This document shows, in pieces, positions 8,654 to 17,591 of a stretch of 64,000 bases of DNA. The position numbers and the translations under genes are program-made. This DNA comes from Rhizobium sp. BK399. Lineage in GTDB: Bacteria > Pseudomonadota > Alphaproteobacteria > Rhizobiales > Rhizobiaceae. Under the pieces are notes generated by a model. That model ran no database searches. It was not told where the DNA came from and saw only the letters and a list, made by a program, of their open reading frames with translations. Location of the stretch: NCBI RefSeq assembly GCF_014194695.1, contig NZ_JACIAH010000008.1, positions 62,001-126,000 of the forward strand, written 5' to 3'. Numbering within the stretch: the stretch's first letter is position 1; every line of letters starts with the position of its first letter.

Positions 8654-10489
8654 ATGGAAGCCGCGAGCAGCATGGGTGGCGAGGAGTTCGACTATATTGT
8701 CGTCGGAGCGGGTGCCGGCGGCGGAACGGTTGCCGCGCGCCTTGCGGAGGCCGGATGCCGCGTTCTCGTTCTTGAGGCTGGAGAGGATCCACGCTCTGCC
8801 GGAGGCGACAGGCTTGCGGATGAATACGATGTTCCCGCATTCCATCCGTTCGCCTCTGAGAACCCGGCGATCGCCTGGAATTTTCGGGTCAGACACTCTT
8901 CGGATGCAGAAGACGTGCTCTATCCCCGCGCGAGCGCGATTGGCGGATGTACGGCTCACAACGCGATGATCTTCATTCAGCCGCACGACGCGGACTGGGA
9001 CGGGATTGCAGCCTTGACCGGGGACGAGACCTGGTCGGCAAACGCCATGCAGCGCTACTTCGGGATGATCGAGAATTGCCGTCACCGGCCAATCTGGCGG
9101 GCCCTGTCGCAAATCGGAATTGCAAAGACCGGTCACGGCTGGGACGGTTGGCTGCAGACGGAGCGGGCACTGCCCTTGCAGGCTGTGATGGACGGCCTCC
9201 TCAGGGTGACTTTGTTCACGTCGGCGGTGGCCGCGATCGCCATCAGCAAGCGACCCCTGGCAGCATTGCGCGCCCTGTTGGGCGGGCGAGCGGATGCTAA
9301 CGACCGATCCATGGTGAGGCGCGGAACTGAGGGGCTTTTCTATACGCCGCTTTCGACCGCCGGCCACAGGCGGGTCGGAACACGCGAGCGCTTGCTCAAG
9401 GTGGCAAGTGATCATCCATCCCGCTTGCGCATTGAAACGAACGCCCTCGTGTCACAGGTTCTGTTCGATGTCGACAATCGGGCTACAGGCGTTTCATTCC
9501 TCAAGGGACGTGGACTCTACCGCGCGGGTCCGGTGCCGTGCACTGATGCGGGTGACCATCACGAGGCGCATGCCCGTCTTGGCGTGATCCTTGCCGGCGG
9601 AGCGTTCAACACGCCGCAGCTGCTCATGCTGTCTGGCGTCGGTCCGGCCGAGCATCTGAGGGAGCACGGCATTCCCGTGCGCGTCGACCTTCAAGGCGTC
9701 GGACGGAACCTGCAGGATCGCTACGAGATCGGCGTCGTCAATCGGATACGGTGGCCGTGGAAGGCCCTCGAGCGAGCGCGCTTCAAGCGCGGCGATCCCT
9801 TGTATGGCGAATGGCTCAAAAAGCGTAGCGGCATGTATACCTCCAATGGTGCCGCGATGGCGGTCGTGCGCCGCTCCACTCCGGACAGGAAGCTTCCGGA
9901 CCTCTTTGCGATGGCACTTCTTGGCGATTTCCGAGGCTATTTTCCCGGCTATTCCGAACTCGTCGCGCGCAGGCACAATGTCCTGACCTGGGCCGTCCTG
10001 AAAGCTCACACGGAGAACCGCGCCGGTCTGGTGACACTGCGATCCTCTGATCCCCGCGATACGCCCCTTGTAGACTTCCGCTATTTCGAGGAGGGCAGCG
10101 GCAACGCTGCCTCTGACTTGACGGCGGTCGTTGCCGGCATTCGCTTTGCCCGCAGGCTTTCACGCCTGCTGAAGGCATTCGGGCTGGTCGTGGCCGAGGA
10201 GACGCCAGGAGAGGAATTGCAGAGCGATGAGCAGCTCATCCAGCATGTGCGCGCCAATGCCTGGGGTCACCACGCGTCCTGCACATGTCCGATTGGAACG
10301 AGGGAACAGGGCGGTGTTGTCGATCGACGACTTGGCGTGCACGGCACGAAGGGCCTTTATGTGGCCGATGCATCGGTATTTCCGCGTATTCCTGGCTTCT
10401 TCATTGCGAGCGCCGTGTGCATGGTGGGCGAGAAGGCAGCCGAAATGATCCGGGAGGATGCAAGTCACCGGATGGAGGCAAGGCATTGA
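8654..10489 (+). CDS. GMC-family FAD-dependent oxidoreductase
   Basis: A 611-residue flavoprotein of the glucose-methanol-choline family. The FAD-binding N-terminus is DYIVVGAGAGGGTVAARLAE (residues 15-34) followed by LVLEAGE. GMC signature regions are visible at RASAIGGCTAHNAM and ILAGGAFNTPQLLMLSGVGP. The C-terminal NAWGHHASCTCPIG holds the usual active-site His. It has no clear signal peptide. GMC enzymes oxidise alcohols or sugars and pass electrons either to oxygen, making hydrogen peroxide, or to a cytochrome. With a di-haem cytochrome immediately upstream and a catalase-like protein immediately downstream, both options are open. Its stop overlaps the next gene's start. Confidence 0.88.
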   Translation: MEAASSMGGEEFDYIVVGAGAGGGTVAARLAEAGCRVLVLEAGEDPRSAGGDRLADEYDVPAFHPFASENPAIAWNFRVRHSSDAEDVLYPRASAIGGCTAHNAMIFIQPHDADWDGIAALTGDETWSANAMQRYFGMIENCRHRPIWRALSQIGIAKTGHGWDGWLQTERALPLQAVMDGLLRVTLFTSAVAAIAISKRPLAALRALLGGRADANDRSMVRRGTEGLFYTPLSTAGHRRVGTRERLLKVASDHPSRLRIETNALVSQVLFDVDNRATGVSFLKGRGLYRAGPVPCTDAGDHHEAHARLGVILAGGAFNTPQLLMLSGVGPAEHLREHGIPVRVDLQGVGRNLQDRYEIGVVNRIRWPWKALERARFKRGDPLYGEWLKKRSGMYTSNGAAMAVVRRSTPDRKLPDLFAMALLGDFRGYFPGYSELVARRHNVLTWAVLKAHTENRAGLVTLRSSDPRDTPLVDFRYFEEGSGNAASDLTAVVAGIRFARRLSRLLKAFGLVVAEETPGEELQSDEQLIQHVRANAWGHHASCTCPIGTREQGGVVDRRLGVHGTKGLYVADASVFPRIPGFFIASAVCMVGEKAAEMIREDASHRMEARH

Positions 10490-11664
10490 CGTGGAAGCAA
10501 TTGCACGATGGCCTGGTACGGCTTCTCAACCTCGAACGGAGAATTGATCCTTTCATTCGCCCACCCGTGGACAGGCTGCTGCGTCCACCCATCGCAGGAC
10601 TGGCCCAGGCCTGGTTGAGGGCTACGCGCGGGCGCGCACCGTCAATGCCGGCGATGGAAAAGACCCTTGCCGGGGAGGACGAATGCGTCGAGAAGATCAT
10701 AAAGGAAATGTCGGCATATATGTCCACGCACTATCGCCCGGGCGGTTACCAGCGCGCAGGCAACACCAAGACCCACGGTGTCGTTCGCGGTCGCTTCATC
10801 GTCCGGCCTGATCTGCCTGATGCGATGCGCCAGGGGGTTTTCAGCGCGCCGCGGGAGTTTCCGGCCTGGGTCCGTTTTGCCGGGCCCGGTCCGGGCCTGC
10901 CTCCTGATATTGACGATGTCGGTGTGCTGAGCTTCGGCATCAAGCTGATGGGGGTCGATGGAGCGAAATGTCTTGACGACGAACAATTCACCCAGGACTT
11001 TACCGGCATCAGCACGCCAACCTTCACCACCCCGAACGTGGTTGAAAATGCCAAGCTGCAGACGTGGATCAATCGCGGTCTGCCGCTGTTTTATTTTGTC
11101 AATCCAGGCGATCCACATCTTCTCGACGCAGTCATGCAGGGACTTTGGGCGAGAACGCAGACGAGCCCTCTCGAGACTGAATACTGGAGCTGTGTTCCGT
11201 ATCTTCTGGGCGCCGGTCAGGCAATGCGCTACTCGATCCACCCTGTCCGTACCAGCCGGACGCGCGTTCCGAACCTGCCTGGGCGACCGCCTGACAATTA
11301 CCTTCGCGAGGCCATGGCTGCGACGCTGAATGAGGGGCCGGCCAGTTTTGAATTCCGCATCCAGGTGCAGACGGATCCGTCGTCGATGCCGATCGAGGAC
11401 GCCTCGATCATCTGGTCGCAAAGCCTTTCGCCGCCAATACCGGCGGCAGCGCTTGTCCTTGAGCGCCAGGTTTTCGACAGTCCCGCCCAGCTTGCTTTTG
11501 CCGATCGACTTTCGTTCAACCCCTGGCATGCGCTGGCCGAGCACAGGCCGCTCGGAAACCAGAATCGTGCGCGCAAGCGCATCTACCAGGAACTGTCGAC
11601 CCTGCGTCAGACGATGAATGCTGTGCCGCATGTCGAACCGACCGGCTCCGAGACATTCATTTGA
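10486..11664 (+). CDS. Catalase-like haem protein
   Basis: About 392 residues from TTG 10486, behind GGAGG at 10474-10478, overlapping the GMC stop by four bases. The beta-barrel start KTHGVVRGRFIV carries the His expected at the distal haem side in catalase relatives. EFPAWVRFAGPG matches the catalase 'RFS' region, and the C-terminal FNPWHALAEHRPLGNQNRARK is typical of bacterial catalase-related proteins. The canonical proximal tyrosine motif of true catalases is not obvious, so this is better called catalase-like (peroxygenase, peroxidase or allene-oxide-synthase-type fold) than a catalase. It ends 39 bases from the convergent DyP gene. Confidence 0.75.
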   Translation: MTWKQLHDGLVRLLNLERRIDPFIRPPVDRLLRPPIAGLAQAWLRATRGRAPSMPAMEKTLAGEDECVEKIIKEMSAYMSTHYRPGGYQRAGNTKTHGVVRGRFIVRPDLPDAMRQGVFSAPREFPAWVRFAGPGPGLPPDIDDVGVLSFGIKLMGVDGAKCLDDEQFTQDFTGISTPTFTTPNVVENAKLQTWINRGLPLFYFVNPGDPHLLDAVMQGLWARTQTSPLETEYWSCVPYLLGAGQAMRYSIHPVRTSRTRVPNLPGRPPDNYLREAMAATLNEGPASFEFRIQVQTDPSSMPIEDASIIWSQSLSPPIPAAALVLERQVFDSPAQLAFADRLSFNPWHALAEHRPLGNQNRARKRIYQELSTLRQTMNAVPHVEPTGSETFI

Positions 11665-11702
11665 GTGTGTCTACCTCGGGCAACCGATGCAAATAGGTAT
11701 TC

Positions 11703-13172
11703 TCAGGGCAATGCAGCCAGATATTGGAGCGCCCTCAGTCCGGGCAGGAAGAAATAGGCTCCGCCGCGCACGGTGACAAAACTCGGGAGGCTCTCTATCC
11801 GGTTCGGCGCGCCGTTGGTTTGGCAGGTGAAACTGTCGGTGCGCGATCCATCCAGCAGAGGCACACGGCTGCCGACAATCGGATCGGACTCGCTGGAAAG
11901 CCCACCGAACTTCGAACTCTCCAGCCATGCATTCTGGATGAATTCGAACTGCCGCGCAATATTGGCGTTGAGGCAGACGAAGTAGAGGCCGCCCGACATG
12001 TCGCCGGTCTCCTGCGACGGGTCATATTTGCGCCCCCGCCTGAGAATGCGGTGGAAGCGTGCTGATGCTATCACGTCTGTTCGTGGAAGCGGCCTGGGAA
12101 GCCCCAGCTGACGAAGCAGGCCGGACAGCCGACTTTGCGTACCGCCGGGGATGTCGGCGTTGCGCGGATTGGCGCGACGAATGTGTGCGCCGAGGGGACA
12201 GGTGATCCCATCCGGATCACCATCGAAATCGAAGTCGTTGGATGGTTCATGGACGGTCGAGGCCTTGCTTTCAACGGCGGCAAGGGGCGTACCGGATCTT
12301 GCTCGCCCGACCATTTTTTCGGCAAGCTGCTCGGCCGCCTGGCGCGAACCGCCAACGCTTTCCAGGAATTGCCAGAAACCTGTGACGTCCTGTTCCAGCT
12401 GCCGGATCACCAGGTAGGACCCGTTTGCGCCCAGGTCACGCCTGTCGTCACCGACAAACGCCCGGAGCACGCCATGTGGATCGGCTTGCTCCGGCACGAA
12501 CGGCCGGTCGGTCACCAGCCCGTATTCGTTGGTGTATCCCAGCACCATTTCACCCGCGGCGATCCGGTCGCGATAATGATACTCGTCATTCTCCTGCGAT
12601 CGCGTATCACGGATCCAGTCGATGGAAGGCTGGCTCAATCCGTCGGCAAAGCCGAAAGGTTCGCGCCCATCCATGAGGCCGGTCCGCAGCTCCCGCACCA
12701 GGTGAAAGCCTGCAAAAAAGGACGGCGTTTCGACCAGTCGACGCCAATCGACAAGTGCGCCGGCTTCTGCGTAAAGCATCGCCACGACGTCGACGGGGGC
12801 GTTCTCCGGACCGCCCCAGGTCCAGCTTTGCGGTGCGCTTGGCCCAAGATCGCCGAGCCTGCGGGTCCGGCTTTCATCACCACTCATTCCCGATTTGAAC
12901 TCGGCTGGAAACGATGCAAGCGCTTCTTCCGAAAGACCGATGCGGCGAAGGCCACCGGACGTCAACGCGACATGCAGCGCGCTTGGAATTTGTTTTTGGA
13001 ACGCGGCATTCGTAACCGGCGCGCTGGCAAGCCATGCCTTGGCGGATGCCGGGTCGGCAATCGTCAGGATTAGGAACACCGCCTCGGGGAGCGTGCCGTA
13101 TCCCGACCGGACGATCCCCTGAACATCTTCGAGTTCGACCTTTCCGGTGGTGACTGGCGAACGGGGTCCCAT
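11703..13172 (-). CDS. DyP-type haem peroxidase
   Basis: Dye-decolourising peroxidase, 489 residues. The family motif GFADG (residues 174-178) provides the catalytic Asp177. The proximal haem ligand is His330 in CPLGAHIRRANPR. The distal arginine lies in RFHRILRRGR (about 378-379). No signal peptide is visible, so it is probably cytoplasmic unless carried by a partner. I chose ATG 13172: GGAG lies eight bases upstream and the start sits two bases after the stop of the preceding gene. A further ATG at 13193 would overlap that gene. The length and the long inserts favour the larger C/D-like DyP classes. Confidence 0.92.
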   Translation of the reverse strand: MGPRSPVTTGKVELEDVQGIVRSGYGTLPEAVFLILTIADPASAKAWLASAPVTNAAFQKQIPSALHVALTSGGLRRIGLSEEALASFPAEFKSGMSGDESRTRRLGDLGPSAPQSWTWGGPENAPVDVVAMLYAEAGALVDWRRLVETPSFFAGFHLVRELRTGLMDGREPFGFADGLSQPSIDWIRDTRSQENDEYHYRDRIAAGEMVLGYTNEYGLVTDRPFVPEQADPHGVLRAFVGDDRRDLGANGSYLVIRQLEQDVTGFWQFLESVGGSRQAAEQLAEKMVGRARSGTPLAAVESKASTVHEPSNDFDFDGDPDGITCPLGAHIRRANPRNADIPGGTQSRLSGLLRQLGLPRPLPRTDVIASARFHRILRRGRKYDPSQETGDMSGGLYFVCLNANIARQFEFIQNAWLESSKFGGLSSESDPIVGSRVPLLDGSRTDSFTCQTNGAPNRIESLPSFVTVRGGAYFFLPGLRALQYLAALP

Positions 13173-13174
13173 AG

Positions 13175-14458
13175 TCAAAGCTCCGCCAGCCATTGCCGGG
13201 CGAGCGCGTCGCTCATCCTTGTGGTGTCAAGACCCTGCCTGACGCGGGCGTTGCGGGCGATATCAGCGGTCGTCAGGCCGGGGTATGCCTTGTACCAGAT
13301 CGCGGTCGGCAGCTGATGACGTCGAATGTAATACTTGAACGCCTGCTCGTCCTTGGCTCCATCGAGGATGAGGTAGCGCGTCCTCGGGTAACCAATCCCA
13401 TTGCTGAAGACGAGATTCAGTCCAAAAGCAGCCTTGTTGACGAAGTCGTCCATGTAGGCCTCCAGGCTGCCGTCATAGTTGCTGCCAAAAAACAGGTGCT
13501 TGTGGTCATCGAGAAAGACCCAGCGCGCGAAGTGGATGGAGCCGACACGCGCGAGCCTTCCCCTGGTGTAGAGATGGCGTGTCGTGACACCAAGCACCCA
13601 GAACACGAAGATCAGGGTCCACAACCGAAACCGGCCTGGCTTGACCGTACCGTAGGCACTGAACTGGTTGGTCACCTCGAAGTCCTCGCGGACAACGAGC
13701 GATTTCAGATGCTCGTCGGATGGTCGCGCCAGCACGCTCGCATCCGTTGTTTCCCGACGCCGCAAAATGAGCAGAAAGAAAGGCGCAACGATCAGCAGGA
13801 GGGGCGAAAGCAGCACAAGCAGGACAATGTTAGTGACGAGGTCGAGTGCGTCGCGTAATCGTTCCTCGAGCGATATTGACTGCGGGGCGGGCGGCTTCGG
13901 CCCCTCGTTCATCACCCTGTCCCGCAGACGCCGGTGAAGATCCAAAGGAGATGCCGCCAGCGGGCGTTCCTGCGGCAGGTAGCTTATCAGGGCGGCCCGG
14001 AGCGCAGCTTCATCGTGGACCTGGCGGACGGTACGGCCTGGCCAGTTGCTGTAGTTGACGACAGGCTCGATATTGTGCGCAGTAAGCCAGGCGTCAAGCG
14101 GAACAGCCGGGTTAAAGTCTAGGCAATGGGCGAAGATCCTCGAAAGGCCCGGTCCCGCAATCCCCACGAGGTCCTTGACGAAGTCTTCCCTCTTGCCGTC
14201 GATGTCGCCAAGAAAGGCGATCTTTGGAGCGGCCGGGTTTGTCGAAACGCCGTAGGACGCGTTGTCGGCAGCCGTATTGTCGTCAAGGATGACGATCCGA
14301 GCGAAATGAAGGCCTGGCAGCCGCGCGAACGGAAGCTCGGAATTGTTCGGATCTGCTAGTCCTGGCTCGGACGTCATCGTCGCCAGAAGCAGCTCAAGTG
14401 CCTCCCGGCGATGTGGATCAAGCTGCGAAACGAACATGAAGGTGGACGAGACAGGCAT
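13175..14458 (-). CDS. Membrane protein with two homologous halves, function unknown
   Basis: 427 residues. I do not recognise the family. The protein is an internal duplication. Residues 45-157 and 302-410 share LPGLHFARIVILDD / VGSIHFARWVFLDD, then KIAFLGDIDG / HLFFGSNYDG, then a matching end (AHNIEPVVNYSNWPGRT / RRHQLPTAIWYKAYPGLT). Between the halves, residues about 207-233 are strongly hydrophobic (one long or two short membrane spans), followed by RRR. Each half looks like an alpha-beta ferredoxin-like domain, the fold also found in DyP peroxidases. The gene is 10 bases after 14469-14924 and 2 bases before the DyP gene, so the three are one operon. It may be a membrane scaffold or partner for the peroxidase. 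Confidence 0.7.
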   Translation of the reverse strand: MPVSSTFMFVSQLDPHRREALELLLATMTSEPGLADPNNSELPFARLPGLHFARIVILDDNTAADNASYGVSTNPAAPKIAFLGDIDGKREDFVKDLVGIAGPGLSRIFAHCLDFNPAVPLDAWLTAHNIEPVVNYSNWPGRTVRQVHDEAALRAALISYLPQERPLAASPLDLHRRLRDRVMNEGPKPPAPQSISLEERLRDALDLVTNIVLLVLLSPLLLIVAPFFLLILRRRETTDASVLARPSDEHLKSLVVREDFEVTNQFSAYGTVKPGRFRLWTLIFVFWVLGVTTRHLYTRGRLARVGSIHFARWVFLDDHKHLFFGSNYDGSLEAYMDDFVNKAAFGLNLVFSNGIGYPRTRYLILDGAKDEQAFKYYIRRHQLPTAIWYKAYPGLTTADIARNARVRQGLDTTRMSDALARQWLAEL

Positions 14459-14468
14459 CTCGGCGACC

Positions 14469-14924
14469 TCAAAACTGCAAGGCGAAATCGATTAGGCGGT
14501 CCTTTCCCCAATAAACCTTTCCCAGATAGAGGTTGGGTCCGATCAAGCGAATCTCGTCACGAATCCAGTGCGCAAGGAGCGATGTCTCCGAATAGTCGAG
14601 AACGATGCAGTCCTTCTCATCAAGCCAGCTCGGCGCCACATAGACCTTTGCAATGATCGCACTTAGTCCGAAGGGCAGAATCCGGTTGCGTAACAAGCCC
14701 GACTTGGCATCGAAAATCTTTCCCTGCCAGGCAAACAGGTTGATGAAACTCGCGATCTCGGGCGTAAACGATGAGCCTGCAGCAACGATCGCCGTCCCGG
14801 CTCCTTCGCCGTCCGGGATTGGCCCGGGCTCGCTTTCACTGAAGAGAGTGTCGAGTTCGGCCTGTGTCATCTCGAGCAGCCGAGGAACTGTGTAGGCATC
14901 TGCAACTGATGGCATGGTCGACAA
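14469..14924 (-). CDS. Conserved-looking hypothetical protein, first gene of the DyP operon
   Basis: 151 residues, soluble, no signal peptide or known motif that I recognise. Features include an acidic N-terminal third (LDTLFSESEPGPIPDGEG). The C-terminal half (GKIFDAKSGLLRNRILPFG and GPNLYLGKVYWGKDRLIDFA) has the feel of a small beta-barrel or lipid-binding protein. GGAG lies about ten bases before the ATG. It opens the minus-strand operon leading to the duplicated membrane protein and the DyP peroxidase, so a role in delivering or sensing the substrate of that system is possible but unproven. Confidence 0.65.
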   Translation of the reverse strand: MSTMPSVADAYTVPRLLEMTQAELDTLFSESEPGPIPDGEGAGTAIVAAGSSFTPEIASFINLFAWQGKIFDAKSGLLRNRILPFGLSAIIAKVYVAPSWLDEKDCIVLDYSETSLLAHWIRDEIRLIGPNLYLGKVYWGKDRLIDFALQF

Positions 14925-15204
14925 GCTCCTTGTTTCCCCTGTTATCCCGGAATGAAAGTCTGGAAAGATCGCGAAGGACTGGAGGTAAATCTAAGATAGC
15001 ATAAATCGCCGCTACATATCAGCAGCTTCGAGGCATCGTGTGCAAAATGTAAAGCTGTCCGGCCCGGAGTGCCGTTGTGGCGTTGCCCTCATTGACGCTG
15101 CAGTCTGACGGCCTTTGCTGATGTCTGGTACACGACCAGGTTAGGTCGACAATTATGTACTACCACCTTTTGATATATTAGACTAAGCTAAGATAGATCT
15201 GCGG

Positions 15205-15567
15205 ATGGGGGCTATGTTGTCGAGCGTAAGCACATCAATGGTTGCAAGTCTGGTCATTGTTGCTGGTCTTGGCGCCCAGGTCCCAGGCCAAAGCGTCGGC
15301 GATGGGACGGCTGACGAGCGCCCGCCAATCGTGACCATCAAATGCAAGAATACGTTGATCGCCTTTTTCAACGGAACGTTCTGCAGAACGAATGAGCCGC
15401 GTGGCTTTGAGGGCAACCGCAACAGCAATGACAGCAGAAACCGTAGTCAGTCATCCTCGTCGACGTCGTCAGGAAGTTCATCAACAAGTTCGCCAGACAG
15501 CGGAAATTCGCCGATGGGTGGTTCGTCGTCGCCAATGGGCGGCGACAATTCCAGTCCCATGAACTGA
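15205..15567 (+). CDS. Small exported protein with a Ser/Asn/Gly-rich tail
   Basis: About 120 residues from ATG 15205 (ATG 15214 is also possible). The N-terminus has a hydrophobic stretch (MVASLVIVAGLGAQV) that can act as a signal peptide. Residues about 43-60 contain two cysteines (IKCKNTLIAFFNGTFC) that could form a disulphide. The last 50 residues are low-complexity Ser, Asn, Gly and Pro with a repeated SPMGG element. The gene ends 23 bases before the caspase-like gene. I know no family for it; its place suggests a link with the caspase/FGE protein. Confidence 0.5.
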   Translation: MGAMLSSVSTSMVASLVIVAGLGAQVPGQSVGDGTADERPPIVTIKCKNTLIAFFNGTFCRTNEPRGFEGNRNSNDSRNRSQSSSSTSSGSSSTSSPDSGNSPMGGSSSPMGGDNSSPMN

Positions 15568-15590
15568 GGATCGCCAATGCCACGCAAACT

Positions 15591-17588
15591 GTGTCGATGG
15601 ACATGAGTGAGAATTGGGCAATCTGCGTAGGCATCAACCGTTATGACAACATCAAGCCTCTGGCGTATGCGAGGCAGGACGCTGAGGCCATTGCCGACTT
15701 CTTCAGGAAGGCGGCTGGGTTCAAAGGTGTCTATTCCTTTGCCGAGGACGCACCGCCGATCACCGCGGACTTTGGCCAGCCGTTGCAGTCGAGCCCGACG
15801 TTCATCAATTTGAGGCGGTTCCTTCGGGTCCGCTTCGAAGAGCGTTTTCTGCAGCCGAGCGACAACATCTGGTTTTTCTTTGCTGGTCATGGCAAGCGGG
15901 TACGAGAGCAGGACTACCTGCTTCCCCTGGACGTTGATCCGGGAAATGTCGAGGAGACCGCAATACCCGTCAGGTACGTCGTCGAACGGTTGCGCAGAAG
16001 CGGCGCGGAAAACGTTATCCTGCTTCTCGATGCGTGCCGCAACGAAGGCTCGCGTGACGGCGAGGGAGCTGGCCTCGAAAAGCTCAAGGGCACTGTGACC
16101 TTGAGTTCCTGTTCGGCGGCAGAATTTTCCTACGAGATCGAAGAACTAGCGCACGGCGCCTTTACGTATGGCCTGCTCGAAGCGCTTCAGCTACAGGGCA
16201 AGAGCAGCTGTGCGACGGTCGAACGGCTGGACAATTACCTCCAGACACGAGTGCCGGAGATCTGCCGACTGCACGGAAAGCCAGTCCAGACCCCATGCAC
16301 CTTCGCCGAACCATTGTCGAAACGGAACTTCATTCTCCTGCCGGCGGCTGCACGCGCTGAAGACATTGAAGCATTGAAGCTCGACGCCTTTCAGGCCGAG
16401 GCAAACGACGACTTTCTCTTGGCAGAGCAGCTGTGGTGGCGAATCCTGGCGGTCGATCCGGCCGATATGGACGCTCGGGCTGGAATCAAGCGGGTTGGCG
16501 AAGACCTCAGGGAGCGCGGTGAGAAAAAACAATGGTGGCAATCGATCACGCGCCGGCAAGTGCTCACCATCGCAGGCGGTGGCCTGGTCGTTGCCGGAGG
16601 CATCGGTGGCTGGCGAGCATGGGAGGCGATCGGAGGCCGGCGCCCTAAACCTTTCGAAAGACAGACAGAGTTCGTGACAGTTGAGACCGTGGATTCGCGC
16701 GGGAATCCGCAACCAATTGCACGCCGCAAGATCAGCTATTTTGTCGAGCCGATCGGTCACAACGCCAGCATGGAGCTAAGCCTTCTGCCAGGCGGAGATT
16801 TCCCGATGGGATCCGCAATCGGGGAGTTTCCCAACAAGGTTTCGGAAAGACTACGGGCTTCGCCGATGCGTGTCAGGCCGTTTGCGATCAGCAGAACGAC
16901 TGTCAGCCAGCAACAATGGCTTGCCGTCCAGGACCTTCATTCCGAAACGGTCGAGTGGCCGATATCGTCCGATCCGTCCTCCTTCAAAGGTGACGATCTT
17001 CCGGTGGAAACCGTAAGCTGGCAGGATGCGACCGAGTTCTGCTCGCGGCTAAGCGCTATCACCGGACGGCTATACAGGCTCCCGACGGAAGCCGAGTGGG
17101 AATATGCCTGTCGCGCGGGTTCAACGACGGCGTTTCATTTTGGCCCCACCCTGACCGACACGCTCGCCAACTATTGTGGCACGGGCGGCGCGGTATGCGG
17201 CTCGAGCTTCACACGCGACGTATCGAGCCTCGATTATGACGGCGTGAAATATCCGGATGGTGGTTATGGAGATGGACCGACAGGTGGTTTCCTGGGCAAG
17301 ACGACGCCGGTCCGCACCTATCCGCCAAACGCGTTCGGTCTTTTCCAGATGCACGGCAACGTGTGGGAACATTGCCTCGACAACTGGGCACCGGACCTTG
17401 ATCGGCTGCCCGATGACGGAGGACCGTTCCGGAGCGGAGGCACCGACCTGCGGGTGCTCAGGGGAGGGGCCTGGTCCCACAATCCGGCCCTTTGTCGCTC
17501 TGCTTCACGCGATCGGATGGCGGAGACGACGAGTGGCTGGGAGGGGCGAGTGGGCTTGCGTGTGGTTTGTGAACTTGAGGGAGATTGA
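15591..17588 (+). CDS. Caspase-like (C14) peptidase fused through a membrane span to an FGE/C-lectin-type domain
   Basis: 665 residues. Residues 8-250 form a bacterial caspase (orthocaspase) domain: WAICVGINRY is the first strand, FFFAGHG gives the catalytic His100, and LLLDACRN gives the catalytic Cys149. Residues about 260-310 are helical and may be TPR-like. Residues 323-340 (QVLTIAGGGLVVAGGIGG) are a single membrane span. Residues about 390-663 are an FGE-sulfatase/C-lectin-like domain (LPTEAEWEYACRAG, FQMHGNVWEHCLDNW, LRVLRGGAW). Only one of the two catalytic cysteines of true formylglycine-generating enzymes remains (SHNPALC), so that domain is probably a recognition module. The start is uncertain: GTG 15591, ATG 15597 or ATG 15603. 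A Pepco-like gene follows three bases later. Confidence 0.88.
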   Translation: MSMDMSENWAICVGINRYDNIKPLAYARQDAEAIADFFRKAAGFKGVYSFAEDAPPITADFGQPLQSSPTFINLRRFLRVRFEERFLQPSDNIWFFFAGHGKRVREQDYLLPLDVDPGNVEETAIPVRYVVERLRRSGAENVILLLDACRNEGSRDGEGAGLEKLKGTVTLSSCSAAEFSYEIEELAHGAFTYGLLEALQLQGKSSCATVERLDNYLQTRVPEICRLHGKPVQTPCTFAEPLSKRNFILLPAAARAEDIEALKLDAFQAEANDDFLLAEQLWWRILAVDPADMDARAGIKRVGEDLRERGEKKQWWQSITRRQVLTIAGGGLVVAGGIGGWRAWEAIGGRRPKPFERQTEFVTVETVDSRGNPQPIARRKISYFVEPIGHNASMELSLLPGGDFPMGSAIGEFPNKVSERLRASPMRVRPFAISRTTVSQQQWLAVQDLHSETVEWPISSDPSSFKGDDLPVETVSWQDATEFCSRLSAITGRLYRLPTEAEWEYACRAGSTTAFHFGPTLTDTLANYCGTGGAVCGSSFTRDVSSLDYDGVKYPDGGYGDGPTGGFLGKTTPVRTYPPNAFGLFQMHGNVWEHCLDNWAPDLDRLPDDGGPFRSGGTDLRVLRGGAWSHNPALCRSASRDRMAETTSGWEGRVGLRVVCELEGD

Positions 17589-17591
17589 TTG

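Noticed and set aside
10285..10485. Longer N-terminus for the catalase-like protein
   Set aside because: The extra 67 codons overlap the conserved C-terminus of the GMC gene and have no protein character; TTG 10486 has a good ribosome site.
10642..11631. 329-codon open frame on the minus strand
   Set aside because: Antisense to the catalase-like gene; no motif, Arg-rich.
12135..13073. 312-codon open frame on the plus strand
   Set aside because: Antisense to the DyP peroxidase, whose catalytic motifs are intact; no domain or ribosome site in the plus frame.
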